A stretch of 38,939 bases of DNA from an uncultured Gammaproteobacteria bacterium (GCA_905479295.1 CAJQLY010000036.1:1-38939), one strand, 5' to 3'. Numbered from the stretch's first letter, positions 1 through 10,313 are shown. Notes: a model not told the origin generated them from the letters alone. A program made the numbers and translations.

Positions 1-140
1 GTGTATCGATTAAGATACCTGCACCTAAAAGTACTAGACCTGTCCATACCCATGGGCCACCGGTTAGTACGCCGAACATCGCCGCAATAATCAGTAGTGG
101 TGCCATGAAGTAACGCACGTTAATTAACAACTTCTTCATT
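1..140 (-). CDS. Partial membrane protein N-terminus, possibly AlkB-like alkane monooxygenase/fatty acid desaturase
   Basis: Reverse-strand translation MKKLLINVRYFMAPLLIIAAMFGVLTGGPWVWTGLVLLGAGILIDT..., preceded by GGAG RBS (ggagattaaaATG); runs off the window edge. The RYF-P-LL...GGPWVW-G pattern resembles AlkB-family N-termini. Confidence 0.45.
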
Positions 141-378
141 TTAATCTCCGTCATCGGTAACAATTATTTTTGAAGCTTTTTATTAGAGCTTTGTGAAGCT
201 CTTTATTTAAGCCATGACTAAGCATAGCAAAGGCCTCCCTCATTACCAACAATTGCAAGCCCCTCTGCTTATGAATTGTCTTGTACATACAGGGGACATT
301 GTTCTATTATTGTTCCAAAAATATGGACATAGATCGAACATAAAGTTAGACAAACGGCAGACAAGACCCGTATTTGCT

Positions 379-1359
379 ATGAAAAACGAACATGAACTTC
401 CAAAACACCCTATACAAGTGGTGTCACGTCGAACAGGACTAAGCTCCGATGTCATTCGTGCTTGGGAGCGACGCTATGCGGCAGTAGAACCGCAACGGGC
501 CAACAACGGCCGTAGGCTCTACTCAGATATTGATATCGAGAAGCTAGGCCTGCTCCGCCGCGCAACCTCTGCCGGCAGACGTATTGGTGATATCGCTAGC
601 GAAACGCTAGAACAACTCTATGCCTTAGTAGAAACAGATGACCAAGCTGCCGCCCACGCCCGCAACCTACCCTCAGAGCGGCCGAATACCGGCTCCGTAA
701 TGGAATACTTTGAGGAGTGTTTAGATGCGGTACACAATCTCTCACCGAATACACTTAGGACGAGTTTAAATAACGCAGCAAAAAACCTTGGCATCCCATT
801 TCTTCTTGAGGACTTATTGCGCCCATTGATGGCTTATATCCGAGATGAATGTCGTCGTGGCAATATGCGCATCGCGCAAGAACGTCTAGCCACTTCCGTA
901 CTACGCTCTTATATGGGGGCTATGGCTATCAGTGAAGGCACTGCAGACCTCCGATACAAACTGGTCGTGAGCACACCAGTGGGTCAAAGTTATGACTTAA
1001 TTGCACTACGCATGGCGGCGGCGGCACAGTCATATGGTTGGGGACCGATTTATCTGGGTACAGAATTACCGGTCGAAGAACTAGTCTATACCGCAGAACA
1101 AACCAAGGCCCAAGCCATAGCCTTAGGCATTGCACGCCCTAATGATGATCCGCATCTGCCTAATATTTTACGTACTCTGCGCAGTAAAATAGATGCATCT
1201 ACCCGTATTATTGTATGCGGCGATGCCGTATCCGGTTACACTGAAGTGATACAAGAAATTAATGCCATCGCTGTGCAAACCATGGGCGAATTGCGCATGG
1301 AATTAGATCGTCTAAGAAAGCCCATTGCGGCATTCATCGAAGATAACAATAAACAATAA
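379..1359 (+). CDS. MerR-family regulator with CarH/LitR-like B12-binding-type C-terminal domain
   Basis: MerR HTH (HPIQVVSRRTGLSSDVIRAWERRYAAVEPQRANNGRRLYSD) plus cobalamin-fold domain (STPVGQSYDLIALRMAAAAQSYGWGPIYLGTELP). Start moved from 214 to the in-frame ATG at 379, where homology begins. Confidence 0.85.
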   Translation: MKNEHELPKHPIQVVSRRTGLSSDVIRAWERRYAAVEPQRANNGRRLYSDIDIEKLGLLRRATSAGRRIGDIASETLEQLYALVETDDQAAAHARNLPSERPNTGSVMEYFEECLDAVHNLSPNTLRTSLNNAAKNLGIPFLLEDLLRPLMAYIRDECRRGNMRIAQERLATSVLRSYMGAMAISEGTADLRYKLVVSTPVGQSYDLIALRMAAAAQSYGWGPIYLGTELPVEELVYTAEQTKAQAIALGIARPNDDPHLPNILRTLRSKIDASTRIIVCGDAVSGYTEVIQEINAIAVQTMGELRMELDRLRKPIAAFIEDNNKQ

Positions 1360-1371
1360 ATCGGAATACGC

Positions 1372-1887
1372 ATGACCAACCCCTCAAGTTATACCTATGA
1401 AGAATTAATCGCCTGCTCTAAAGGTGACATGTTCGGCCCTAACAATGCACAGCTACCAGCACCTAATATGCTGATGGCCGACCGCATCACTCTGATCAAC
1501 TCAGATGGCGGTAATTATGGCAAAGGCAAAATTATCGCCGAACTAGACATCAAGCCCGACCTTTGGTTTTTTGCTTGTCATTTCCCTGGCGACCCAGTCA
1601 TGCCAGGCTGCTTAGGCTTAGATGCCATGTGGCAATTAGTTGGCTTCCATCTTGCCTGGTTAGACAATCCAGGTCGTGGCCGTGCACTTGGTGTAGGTGA
1701 TGTAAAATTCAGTGGGCAGGTATTACCAACAGCAAAGATGGTGACCTATGAGATTGATATCAAACGCGTGATTTCACGCAAGCTAGCATTAGGCATCGCC
1801 GATGGCGTGATGTCAGTCGATGGTCGTGAGATCTATCATGCCAAAGACTTGCGAGTTGGCTTATTCACTTCTACCGATAACTTTTAA
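1372..1887 (+). CDS. fabA: 3-hydroxydecanoyl-ACP dehydratase FabA
   Basis: 171 aa with FabA signature [27 protein letters not shown]. Confidence 0.97.
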   Translation: MTNPSSYTYEELIACSKGDMFGPNNAQLPAPNMLMADRITLINSDGGNYGKGKIIAELDIKPDLWFFACHFPGDPVMPGCLGLDAMWQLVGFHLAWLDNPGRGRALGVGDVKFSGQVLPTAKMVTYEIDIKRVISRKLALGIADGVMSVDGREIYHAKDLRVGLFTSTDNF

Positions 1888-1934
1888 CAGCTAGCCTGAT
1901 ACACAGTTAGTTATATCACTATGGCTTAGCGTAT

Positions 1935-3419
1935 CTATGCGCTGGGCCCTAGTGGCAACGCCAGTACCAGCCAGCACAATAGTAGCAACATCCACGCTAG
2001 TAAGAAGCCAACACTATATGGCAACGTCAAACTGATTAATGTCCCAACCCCTGCCTGACGATGGTATTTCTGCAACAAGGCTAGAATGATAATCATGTAA
2101 GGATTAAACGGTGTAATTACATTCGTCACAGAGTCACCGATACGATATACCACCTGGGTTAACTCTGGACTCACTCCGGCCTGCATTAACATGGGTACAA
2201 AGACTGGCGCATAAAACGCATACTTCGCTGACATCGAGCCAATCAACAAATTCCCTAAACAGACGAGCAAAACAAAAGCACAAAGCAAGACAAAGACATT
2301 TAGCTCCATCCCCGCCAACCAAGCCCCGCCGGTCAAGGCCAACATCTCACCCAAGTGCGTGTATTTGAAGATCGCAATGAACTGTGCAGCAAAAAATGCC
2401 AGGACAATATATGGACCCAGATCCGCCAGTGTGGACCCCATAAAACCAGCTGCGTCTTTACTTGAACGAATACTACCAACACGCAGACCGTAAACCACAC
2501 CTGGGATCAGAAACAGTAACAATAACAGTGGCACTGTTGCTTCAACCCAACGTGGAAAATGTTTGCCCATGCCATGCAGTGGCCCTTCAGACCACAGTGT
2601 TGCTATTACTGCTGCTAATAAAACCACAATAAAAGCCACTGCTGCCCAGCGCAAAGCGGAGCGTTGTTCACCACTTAATTGCAACAGCGGTTCTGCGGCT
2701 TGCGCATCAAACGCAAGACGTTCTGTTCTCGGTGCCACCCAATATTGTGTAATTGCCCAACCACTGAAGGTCAGCATGATGGTCGATGCCGCCATAAACC
2801 ACCAATTACTGGTGACCGCAACTTGGTAATCCGGCGTGATGATCTGTGCAGCAGATTGTGTAAAGCCAGCGAGCAAGGGGTCAATGCTGGTGATTAATAG
2901 ATTTGCACCAAAGCCAGCAGAGACACCCGCAAAGCTAGTAACGATACCGAGTATTGGTGAACGACCAGCTGCCATAAATAAAGTGGCAGCCAATGGTGGC
3001 AAGACAACATAGCCCGCATCCATAGCCAAAGAAGACATCACACCAATAAATAGTGTTGCTGGAATCAAATATTTATCTTGTATCGCATTACCAGCAGCAC
3101 AGATCAATGCAGGCAACAGACCACAACGCTCGGCTAAACCAATACCCAGCATACCGACCAAGACGATACCCAAGGGTGGGAACTGAATAAAATTCTGCAC
3201 CATCGTGCTCAGCCACCACCAGACCCCATCACCTTGTAGCACACTACGTGCAAACACCAGCTCAGACTGATCCGGCCCAAGCCAGCGAACTGCCTGCCAC
3301 TGCAGACCAACCGCTAGCTCTGCTAGCAAGACAATGAATAGAGCCCCGGCAATAAACAGCACACTAGGATCGGGCAAACGATTACCAGCACGCTCTAATT
3401 TATCCAGCAAGCCACTCAT
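1935..3419 (-). CDS. AbgT-family transporter (p-aminobenzoyl-glutamate transporter-like)
   Basis: 494 aa multi-TM protein; GDSVTNVITPFNPYMIIILALLQKY and LPDPSVLFI motifs typical of AbgT. Confidence 0.9.
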   Translation of the reverse strand: MSGLLDKLERAGNRLPDPSVLFIAGALFIVLLAELAVGLQWQAVRWLGPDQSELVFARSVLQGDGVWWWLSTMVQNFIQFPPLGIVLVGMLGIGLAERCGLLPALICAAGNAIQDKYLIPATLFIGVMSSLAMDAGYVVLPPLAATLFMAAGRSPILGIVTSFAGVSAGFGANLLITSIDPLLAGFTQSAAQIITPDYQVAVTSNWWFMAASTIMLTFSGWAITQYWVAPRTERLAFDAQAAEPLLQLSGEQRSALRWAAVAFIVVLLAAVIATLWSEGPLHGMGKHFPRWVEATVPLLLLLFLIPGVVYGLRVGSIRSSKDAAGFMGSTLADLGPYIVLAFFAAQFIAIFKYTHLGEMLALTGGAWLAGMELNVFVLLCAFVLLVCLGNLLIGSMSAKYAFYAPVFVPMLMQAGVSPELTQVVYRIGDSVTNVITPFNPYMIIILALLQKYHRQAGVGTLISLTLPYSVGFLLAWMLLLLCWLVLALPLGPSA

Positions 3420-3447
3420 TTCATCAGCCCTTTGTATCGATCATATC

Positions 3448-6111
3448 TTACTGCGCCAGACCACGATCAACCAATTCAAACACATCACTACTGAGTCCTT
3501 CCGTATCTAGGATACGACGCAACTCAGCACACATTAATGTTTGCCGCTGATCATCATATTTATGCCAAGAGATCAGTGGCTTAATCAGACGTGCAGCAAC
3601 CTGTGGGTTAATCGCATTTAATGCTATTACTTGATCTGCAAGGAAACGATAACCAGAACCATCTTTGGCATGAAAGGTAGTTGGATTGGCCATACTAAAG
3701 CTACCAATTAATGCACGCACTTTATTCGGATTGGTCATCGCAAAAGCCTCATGCTGCATGAGACCTTTAACCACTTGTAACGCATCTTTAGTGCGTGCAC
3801 GCGCCTGTAATGCAAACCATTTATCCATCACCAAAGTATCGCTTTGCCAACGCTGAGCAAAACTATCTAGAGCCTGTTGTCGTTGCGTACAGTCCACATC
3901 ATTCAAGGCATCCAATGCTGACATGCTCGCCGTCATATTATTAGCTGTCGAGAAATAGTCGGCTGCCAAATCATGGTATTGCACTTTATCCAAGGCACAA
4001 AGATACGTTAGGCAGACTGCGATCAAACGCCGCTGCCCCATGTCTTGTGCATTATATTGATAGGCCTTAGCTGTAGAGGCCTGCATATACTGCTGCACAC
4101 AGGACAGCAATGAAGCCTCCAGCTTTTCTGCTATCGCTACTTGTAATAACTTACGTGCATGGTAAATCGCATCGACATCGATCGGCGTCATCAATTCTGC
4201 AAGATAAGTCTCTGGCGGTAAGATCATCATCTCTGCAACATAAGCAGGATCAGTTTCCGCTTGTTCTGTAAAGAAACTGGCTAGTGCTTGGCAAAAATCT
4301 TGGTGATCAGGCAGTGATTGCCTTGATTGTATGGCCTTAATTGAACACAGAATACAACTTACTGCATATTGCTGACCGGCCTCCCAACGATTAAAACTAT
4401 CATTATCCTTCGCCATCAAAAAAGCGTAATCCGCATCACTGTACTTATAGTCCAACTTCACTGGTGCCGAGTAGCCCCTTAAAAGAGAAGGAGTCGGTTC
4501 TTCTGCAATCTGCTGGAAACAAAACTGTTGTTTGATTTGATTTAAATGCAATGTCATTTCTGACACTGAATCAGTCTCATCACCGAGCAGCTGCAACGGC
4601 AGCGCATGACCCTGCGAATCTAACAAGGCAACAGTGATCGGTGTTAACTGTACCTGTGGTTGCGGCTGTTGTTCGTTACTCACTAGTTGCTGTTCAAACT
4701 GCAGTGTGTAGCTTTGCGCCTGTGCATCATAAGTCGATTCAACTTTTATGCTTGGTGTACCAAACTGACTATACCAAGGCATGAAATCACTCAGATCAGT
4801 CGCATTAGCTTCTGCCATAGATTGTGCAAAATCATCCGTCGTCACTGCTTGCCCGTCATGTTTTTCAAAGTAACGTTGCAAACCTTTTTTAAACCCAGCT
4901 TTACCAAGTAGGGTCTGGTACATACGTACCACTTCTGCACCTTTCTCATAAACCGTTAAGGTGTAGAAATTATTAATCTCGACATAGGAGGCTGGCCGGA
5001 TTGGGTGTGCCATTGGACTGGCATCTTCAGCAAACTGATGGGTACGGAAGAAGCGTACATCTTGAATCCGTTTAACCGCACGCGAAGTCATATCAGAAGT
5101 AAATTCCTGATCACGAAAAACGGTTAGGCCTTCCTTCAAGCTTAGCTGGAACCAATCACGACAAGTAACACGATTACCCGTCCAGTTATGGAAGTACTCA
5201 TGTGCAATGACTGCTTCAATCGTCATATAGTCAGCATCGGTTGCAGTATCTGGACTGGCTAAGACACATTTAGAGTTAAAGACATTGAGGCCTTTATTCT
5301 CCATAGCGCCCATATTGAAATCATCCACCGCCACAATCATATAAGTGTCCAGATCATATTCTAGGCCATAGGTCTGCTCATCCCAGGCCATGGCCTTCTG
5401 CAAAGACAGCAGCGCATGCTCACATTTATCGGCGTTATGTGCCTCCGTATACACTTCCAAATCAATCTGCCGACCACTCATGGTGGTAAAGCTAGCGCTA
5501 TTACAGCTCAGCTCGCCAGCAACTAGGGCGAATAGATAACTAGGCTTTGGAAATGGATCATGCCATTCAGAAAAATGACGGCCATCAGCAAGCTCACCCT
5601 GCTGTATCCGGTTACCGTTAGATAACAGCACTGGAAATGCCTTAGCATCGGCCTCGATACGCACCGAGAACACCGCCATCACATCGGGACGATCCAGGTA
5701 ATACGTGATCTTGCGGAAGCCTTCAGCCTCACATTGCGTACAGTAATTACCGGATGAGAGATAAAGCCCTTCCAAGGCGGTATTACTCGCCGGGTCTATC
5801 TCAACCACTGTTTCTAAAGTAAATTGTGCTGGCACCTGCTCAATCAGCAATTGATCATCTGTCAGCTGATAGGCATCGCTAGCCAAGCTGACACCATCCA
5901 GCATGACCTGCTGTAAACTTAGCTGCTCGCCATGCAAAACCAATGGTGGTCTGGCGACAGCCTCTAAATCACTCGCTATAAGGTCAATTTTCGACTCTAC
6001 AACGGTCTTTTCAGCGTATAATTTGAAACACAGTGCTACTCGCTCTATACGGTAGTCAGGTGCGTGATAATCTTGCAGTAAGATTGCTTTTGGATTTCCA
6101 TCTTTCATCAT
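3448..6111 (-). CDS. pepN: Aminopeptidase N
   Basis: 887 aa; GAMENKG exopeptidase motif and HEYFHNWTGNRVTCRDWFQLSLKEGLTVFRDQEF zinc site. Confidence 0.98.
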   Translation of the reverse strand: MMKDGNPKAILLQDYHAPDYRIERVALCFKLYAEKTVVESKIDLIASDLEAVARPPLVLHGEQLSLQQVMLDGVSLASDAYQLTDDQLLIEQVPAQFTLETVVEIDPASNTALEGLYLSSGNYCTQCEAEGFRKITYYLDRPDVMAVFSVRIEADAKAFPVLLSNGNRIQQGELADGRHFSEWHDPFPKPSYLFALVAGELSCNSASFTTMSGRQIDLEVYTEAHNADKCEHALLSLQKAMAWDEQTYGLEYDLDTYMIVAVDDFNMGAMENKGLNVFNSKCVLASPDTATDADYMTIEAVIAHEYFHNWTGNRVTCRDWFQLSLKEGLTVFRDQEFTSDMTSRAVKRIQDVRFFRTHQFAEDASPMAHPIRPASYVEINNFYTLTVYEKGAEVVRMYQTLLGKAGFKKGLQRYFEKHDGQAVTTDDFAQSMAEANATDLSDFMPWYSQFGTPSIKVESTYDAQAQSYTLQFEQQLVSNEQQPQPQVQLTPITVALLDSQGHALPLQLLGDETDSVSEMTLHLNQIKQQFCFQQIAEEPTPSLLRGYSAPVKLDYKYSDADYAFLMAKDNDSFNRWEAGQQYAVSCILCSIKAIQSRQSLPDHQDFCQALASFFTEQAETDPAYVAEMMILPPETYLAELMTPIDVDAIYHARKLLQVAIAEKLEASLLSCVQQYMQASTAKAYQYNAQDMGQRRLIAVCLTYLCALDKVQYHDLAADYFSTANNMTASMSALDALNDVDCTQRQQALDSFAQRWQSDTLVMDKWFALQARARTKDALQVVKGLMQHEAFAMTNPNKVRALIGSFSMANPTTFHAKDGSGYRFLADQVIALNAINPQVAARLIKPLISWHKYDDQRQTLMCAELRRILDTEGLSSDVFELVDRGLAQ

Positions 6112-6178
6112 TAATTTTATTTTTCTTACAGTTTGAATACGTTACTATGCCCAGCCTTCACCGGGAGACCCTTTTACT

Positions 6179-7057
6179 ATGCTGCAATTAACGCCCATAG
6201 TCACTCATATCGCAGGTTATCGCTTCGTGCCCGTAGAGGACACGCAGGCCACTCTATTAGAGATTGAAGGCTTTTCACATGGTCTAGGGATCCTCGGCAC
6301 CGTATTTTTAGCTAGCGAAGGTATCAATATCAGTATTGCCGGCAATCTGTTGGCGGTACTAACCTTCCGCCAGCGGTTAGACCAAGACTCGCGTTTCTGC
6401 GGCATTAAGTTTCATGAGACTTATTGTCAGAAGATCCCTTATAGCAAGCTCAACTTCAAAACTAAAAAAGAGTTAGTGCCCTTGGGTGTCGAAACCGTAC
6501 ATGCGGGAGAGTCTGAGCACCAATACTTGAGCCCAACCAAGCTAAAGCAGTGGCTAGATGAAGGGCGCGATTTCAACCTGATCGACATGCGTAATACATT
6601 TGAATATGAGATCGGCAGCTTTGCTACGGCTAAACATCTGAATCTAAAAAAATTCAAGACCTTGAAGCAACGCCAAACAGAAATGTCACAACTGGATAAA
6701 GACAAACCGATGGTGACCTTCTGTACCGGCGGCATCCGTTGCGAAAAAGCAGGGCCTTATATGGAAGACCAAGGTTTTAAACAGGTCTACCAATTAGACG
6801 GTGGCATCATCGAATATTTACGTCAAACTGGCGGCAGTCATTGGCAAGGTAACTGCTTTGTTTTCGATGAACGCATCACTATAGATAGCCAGTTACGGAC
6901 ACAGCCAATGCGGCTTTGTCTTGAATGCCAAGTGTCTTTAGAAGGGCAAGATAGTCTCTTTGTCGATGCCACCGATGAAACAGAATCTGGCAAGCCAGAA
7001 GGTGAACTATGCCTAGCCTGTCAGCAACGCAAGCAGGTCAATCATGGCGCTATTTGA
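6179..7057 (+). CDS. trhO: tRNA uridine(34) hydroxylase / rhodanese-family TrhO (YceA)
   Basis: 292 aa; VTFCTGGIRCEKAGPYMEDQGFKQVYQLDGGIIEYL rhodanese core with YceA-type C-terminus (CxxC pairs). Confidence 0.92.
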   Translation: MLQLTPIVTHIAGYRFVPVEDTQATLLEIEGFSHGLGILGTVFLASEGINISIAGNLLAVLTFRQRLDQDSRFCGIKFHETYCQKIPYSKLNFKTKKELVPLGVETVHAGESEHQYLSPTKLKQWLDEGRDFNLIDMRNTFEYEIGSFATAKHLNLKKFKTLKQRQTEMSQLDKDKPMVTFCTGGIRCEKAGPYMEDQGFKQVYQLDGGIIEYLRQTGGSHWQGNCFVFDERITIDSQLRTQPMRLCLECQVSLEGQDSLFVDATDETESGKPEGELCLACQQRKQVNHGAI

Positions 7058-7865
7058 TTTCTGTCTAAATCTAACCAGCAGCCAGTTCAAGGATGACCAA
7101 GAGTTAGTTCTTGAACGGGCCAAACATGCCGGTGTTAGTCACTGCTTAATTGCTGGATCAGATCTTGCAGATAGCCAACATGCAGTCGAATTGTGTAGCC
7201 AACATAGCCATAATTTATACGCAACTGTCGGTGTACACCCACACAACGCAAAGGGCTGGCAAGATAATACTCGTGCGGGTTTGCAGGCATTAGCGCAGTG
7301 TAATGAAGTACTGGCTATCGGTGAAGCTGGCTTAGACTTTCATCGCAACCTCTCAACACAGGAACAACAAGAGCATGCGTTTAGACAGCAGATCGAACTT
7401 TCCATTGAGTTAGGCCTCCCTCTATTTCTACATGAACGTGATGCACATGATCGCTTTCGTGAAATCATTAGTGAATACCATAGCGCGCTACAAGCAACCG
7501 TTGTGCACTGCTTCACTGGTGACCGCATCGCATTAGAATGCTATATCGAGATGGGCTTTTATATTGGTATCACCGGTTGGATCTGCGATGAAAGACGTGG
7601 AAAACATCTGCATGAATTAGTCTCTCTGATCCCACAAGACAGGCTATTAATAGAGACTGATGCACCCTATCTATTGCCACGCAGCCTACGGCCAAAGCCA
7701 AAAAATCCACGTAATGAGCCTAGCCATCTACCGCATATCTCTGAACATATTGCTCGCCATCGCGGCGATGACAAACTTGAACTTTGCCGTTACAGTATGG
7801 AAAACGCATTACGTTTTCTTCGACTCACGCAAACAGAGCAAGCCGCTGTGCCAGAAGAGTCATAA
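7044..7865 (+). CDS. tatD: TatD-family DNase
   Basis: 273 aa; AIGEAGLDFHRNLSTQEQQEHAFRQQIELS, LIETDAPYLLPRSL; start overlaps trhO stop. Confidence 0.92.
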   Translation: MALFDFCLNLTSSQFKDDQELVLERAKHAGVSHCLIAGSDLADSQHAVELCSQHSHNLYATVGVHPHNAKGWQDNTRAGLQALAQCNEVLAIGEAGLDFHRNLSTQEQQEHAFRQQIELSIELGLPLFLHERDAHDRFREIISEYHSALQATVVHCFTGDRIALECYIEMGFYIGITGWICDERRGKHLHELVSLIPQDRLLIETDAPYLLPRSLRPKPKNPRNEPSHLPHISEHIARHRGDDKLELCRYSMENALRFLRLTQTEQAAVPEES

Positions 7866-7891
7866 GAAGATAACCACCTGAGTAAAAATCA

Positions 7892-8203
7892 ATGCAAGTA
7901 CAAAACAGTATTACCAGTAAATTACAGCAGGCATTCTCACCTCAGCACTTAGAGGTACATAACGAAAGCAATAAGCACAATGTGCCGCCTGGCTCAGAAT
8001 CTCATTTCAAATTAATTGTTGTCTGTGACACATTTGAAGGTGACATGCTGATTAAACGTCATCGCAAGATCAACCAACTATTAGCCGATGAACTGGCAGC
8101 CGGTGTGCATGCATTATCCATGCATACTTATACACCAGCAGAATGGGCTGAAAAAAATGGCCTAAGCCCAAAATCACCCCCCTGTCTTGGTGGTGGGAAA
8201 TAA
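7892..8203 (+). CDS. bolA: BolA-family protein
   Basis: 103 aa; PPGSESHFKLIVV...RHRKINQLLADELAAGVHALSMHTYTPAEW. Confidence 0.93.
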   Translation: MQVQNSITSKLQQAFSPQHLEVHNESNKHNVPPGSESHFKLIVVCDTFEGDMLIKRHRKINQLLADELAAGVHALSMHTYTPAEWAEKNGLSPKSPPCLGGGK

Positions 8204-8229
8204 ATAACTAATGACTATGCCAACAAAAA

Positions 8230-8423
8230 ATGGGGAATGAGTTCGCAACAAAGGTTATGGCATTAAAAGTTGAGCATTCCAACTTGGACGCCACCATCAT
8301 TGCTTTATCAAGCAGCAACCCTCTTGATCAACTCCAGATTAAACGCCTAAAAAACGTAAGCTCGCCATTAAAGACCTGATCACAAGAATAGAATCTAAGA
8401 TGATTCCAGATATTGATGCCTAA
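8230..8423 (+). pseudogene. YdcH/DUF465-family protein, frameshifted in an A-run
   Basis: Frame 1 gives MGNEFATKVMALKVEHSNLDATIIALSSSNPLDQLQIKRLK; shifting by one base within A6 (about 8349-8354) gives KRKLAIKDLITRIESKMIPDIDA-stop, the expected YdcH C-terminus. Length 194 nt is one base short of a 65-codon ORF. Confidence 0.75.
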
Positions 8424-8428
8424 GACCA

Positions 8429-8821
8429 CTACTCAACTGCAGCACTCGCCTCATGCCCTGCCAAACCTTGCAATGCTAGTCGCATATCCTCACAGGTAAT
8501 CGGCAGACTGAGCTCAGCATTAAAATCAAATTGTTGTCGTAAAGTAGCCAAATGATTTTCAAATTCTTTTTCATAAATCACAATGCATTGTGCATTCTGC
8601 TTTTGAATGCCTGCAATAATTGATTCTAGATTACTAAGACGATCACGAAAGGTATGTTGGTAATTAAACTCAGCGACCACCACATCATAGCTTGTGCGTT
8701 TTAGTCGTGAGATGGCTTTACGTGTCGTAATCTCTTGCGTGACCTCGTAGCCTAGCTCCTGATAAAGACTAGAAAAGTCCTCGTAACCACCGAGCTCAAT
8801 TACCGAAAGTAATTTCTTCAA
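8429..8821 (-). CDS. Small receiver-like (pseudo-receiver?) protein
   Basis: 130 aa, alpha/beta pattern like a response-regulator receiver domain (SYDVVVAEFNY; QCIVIYEKEF), weak. Confidence 0.5.
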   Translation of the reverse strand: MKKLLSVIELGGYEDFSSLYQELGYEVTQEITTRKAISRLKRTSYDVVVAEFNYQHTFRDRLSNLESIIAGIQKQNAQCIVIYEKEFENHLATLRQQFDFNAELSLPITCEDMRLALQGLAGHEASAAVE

Positions 8822-8832
8822 TACTGCGCCTA

Positions 8833-9399
8833 TTAGAATCGAGTCGTGCGTAACGTACGATCGGCTAATCGGGTAATTTCACCATGATGAACGTTATACT
8901 CACCCGCCTTTCGGTCTGCAAAAAATAACTTCAAGGTCTCATCGATGACTGGAAATGCCAGATCATCCCATGGGATATCTTGCTCTAGTACAAACTCCGT
9001 CGCTAAACTTTCAATACCTGGGCTTGCTTCTGGCTGATCTAGCTCCGCACGAAAAATCATATAAACCTGACTAATATGAGTCAGGTTATAGACTGCAAAT
9101 AAAGATAGGTCAGTAACTGTTGCTGTCGCCTCTTCATAGGTCTCACGCGCGGCACCTTGTTGAACCGTTTCATTATTCTCCATGAAACCCGCAGGCAAGG
9201 TCCAACTACCTAACCGTGGTTCTATTGCTCGCTTACAGAGCAGTACTTTATCTTCATGAGTGACCACACAACCAGTAACAATTTTTGGGTTTTCATAAAA
9301 GATTGTGTTGCAATTTGGACAACAGAACCGCGCCCGATTGTCGCCATCAGGGATCTTTAATTCAATCTCAGCAGAACCACAGTGACTACAGAATTTCAC
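8833..9399 (-). CDS. NUDIX hydrolase with N-terminal zinc ribbon
   Basis: CSHCGS...CCPNC zinc ribbon; Nudix box GFMENNETVQQGAARETYEEATA. Confidence 0.95.
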   Translation of the reverse strand: MKFCSHCGSAEIELKIPDGDNRARFCCPNCNTIFYENPKIVTGCVVTHEDKVLLCKRAIEPRLGSWTLPAGFMENNETVQQGAARETYEEATATVTDLSLFAVYNLTHISQVYMIFRAELDQPEASPGIESLATEFVLEQDIPWDDLAFPVIDETLKLFFADRKAGEYNVHHGEITRLADRTLRTTRF

Positions 9400-9464
9400 A
9401 GCTCTTTCCTCGCAACCATGGGCTAACGGTATGGACAGAGAACATCACATACCGATGCCAGTAA

Positions 9465-10313
9465 TTAAACATCGGTAACAACTGCACGCTTTGGATCACG
9501 AATCCACTGACTCCAAGAACCAATAAATAATCGTGCAGGCTGGTAGCCAGCGATCTTTTGTGCCAATAGATTATGACAAGCAGTCACACCTGAGCCACAC
9601 ATATTAACTAATTGAGCCACATCACCCTGTGGGATCACACCGGCAAAACGTTGATTCAATGCTTCAGCCGACTGAAACTTTCCATCGCTGGTGAGGTTGC
9701 CACCAAACGGTAAATTCTGCGCACCCGGTACATGTCCTGGTACTGGATCAGTCTGTTGGTCTTTACCTGTAAAGCGATCTGCTGGCCTTGCATCAACCAG
9801 GGTGATTTCACCTGCTGCTAACTGGGCTTCAACACTATCAACATCCATCACCCAAACGTCATTGACTGCTGCTTGAAAATCACCAGCCGCATAACTTACT
9901 TCATCAGTAACCAAGTCCATACCGGCTTCCTGCCAAGTCTTTAAACCACCATCTAATACAGCAACATTCTCGTGGCCTAACCAACGTAGAAGCCACCATA
10001 GACGCGAGCCAAAGGCACCAAACATGTCGTCATAGGCGATTACTTGAGTGTCCTTATTAACGCCCCAAGCACGCAATTGTTCGGCCAAAATCTGAGCCTC
10101 TGGAATCGGATGACGCCCTGAGGTCTCAGTCATCGCTGAAGACAGTTGAGTATCCATATCAGCACGTTGTGCACCTGCGATATGCCCAGATTGGTAGGCT
10201 TTTAAACCACCCTCAGGGTCTTTTAAACTGAAGCGACAATCGAATACACGTACATCTTCGTTGCCAACAATCTGTGCCAGCTCTTGTGCTGAAATAATCG
10301 TATTAAATGCCAT
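9465..10313 (-). CDS. sseA: Sulfurtransferase, two rhodanese domains (3-mercaptopyruvate/thiosulfate sulfurtransferase)
   Basis: 282 aa; VFDCRFSLKDPEGGLKAYQSGHIAGA, active-site loop CGSGVTA, LFIGSWSQW. Confidence 0.9.
   Translation of the reverse strand: MAFNTIISAQELAQIVGNEDVRVFDCRFSLKDPEGGLKAYQSGHIAGAQRADMDTQLSSAMTETSGRHPIPEAQILAEQLRAWGVNKDTQVIAYDDMFGAFGSRLWWLLRWLGHENVAVLDGGLKTWQEAGMDLVTDEVSYAAGDFQAAVNDVWVMDVDSVEAQLAAGEITLVDARPADRFTGKDQQTDPVPGHVPGAQNLPFGGNLTSDGKFQSAEALNQRFAGVIPQGDVAQLVNMCGSGVTACHNLLAQKIAGYQPARLFIGSWSQWIRDPKRAVVTDV

Noticed and set aside
282-287. TGTACA element upstream of the MerR/CarH-like gene as a LitR-type operator
   Set aside because: Only one half-site is visible; no second correctly spaced copy found by eye
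214-378. N-terminal extension of the MerR-family ORF
   Set aside because: The 55 extra residues do not resemble MerR sequence; homology starts at MKNEHELPKHPIQVVSRR (379), and the region is more likely promoter/operator DNA
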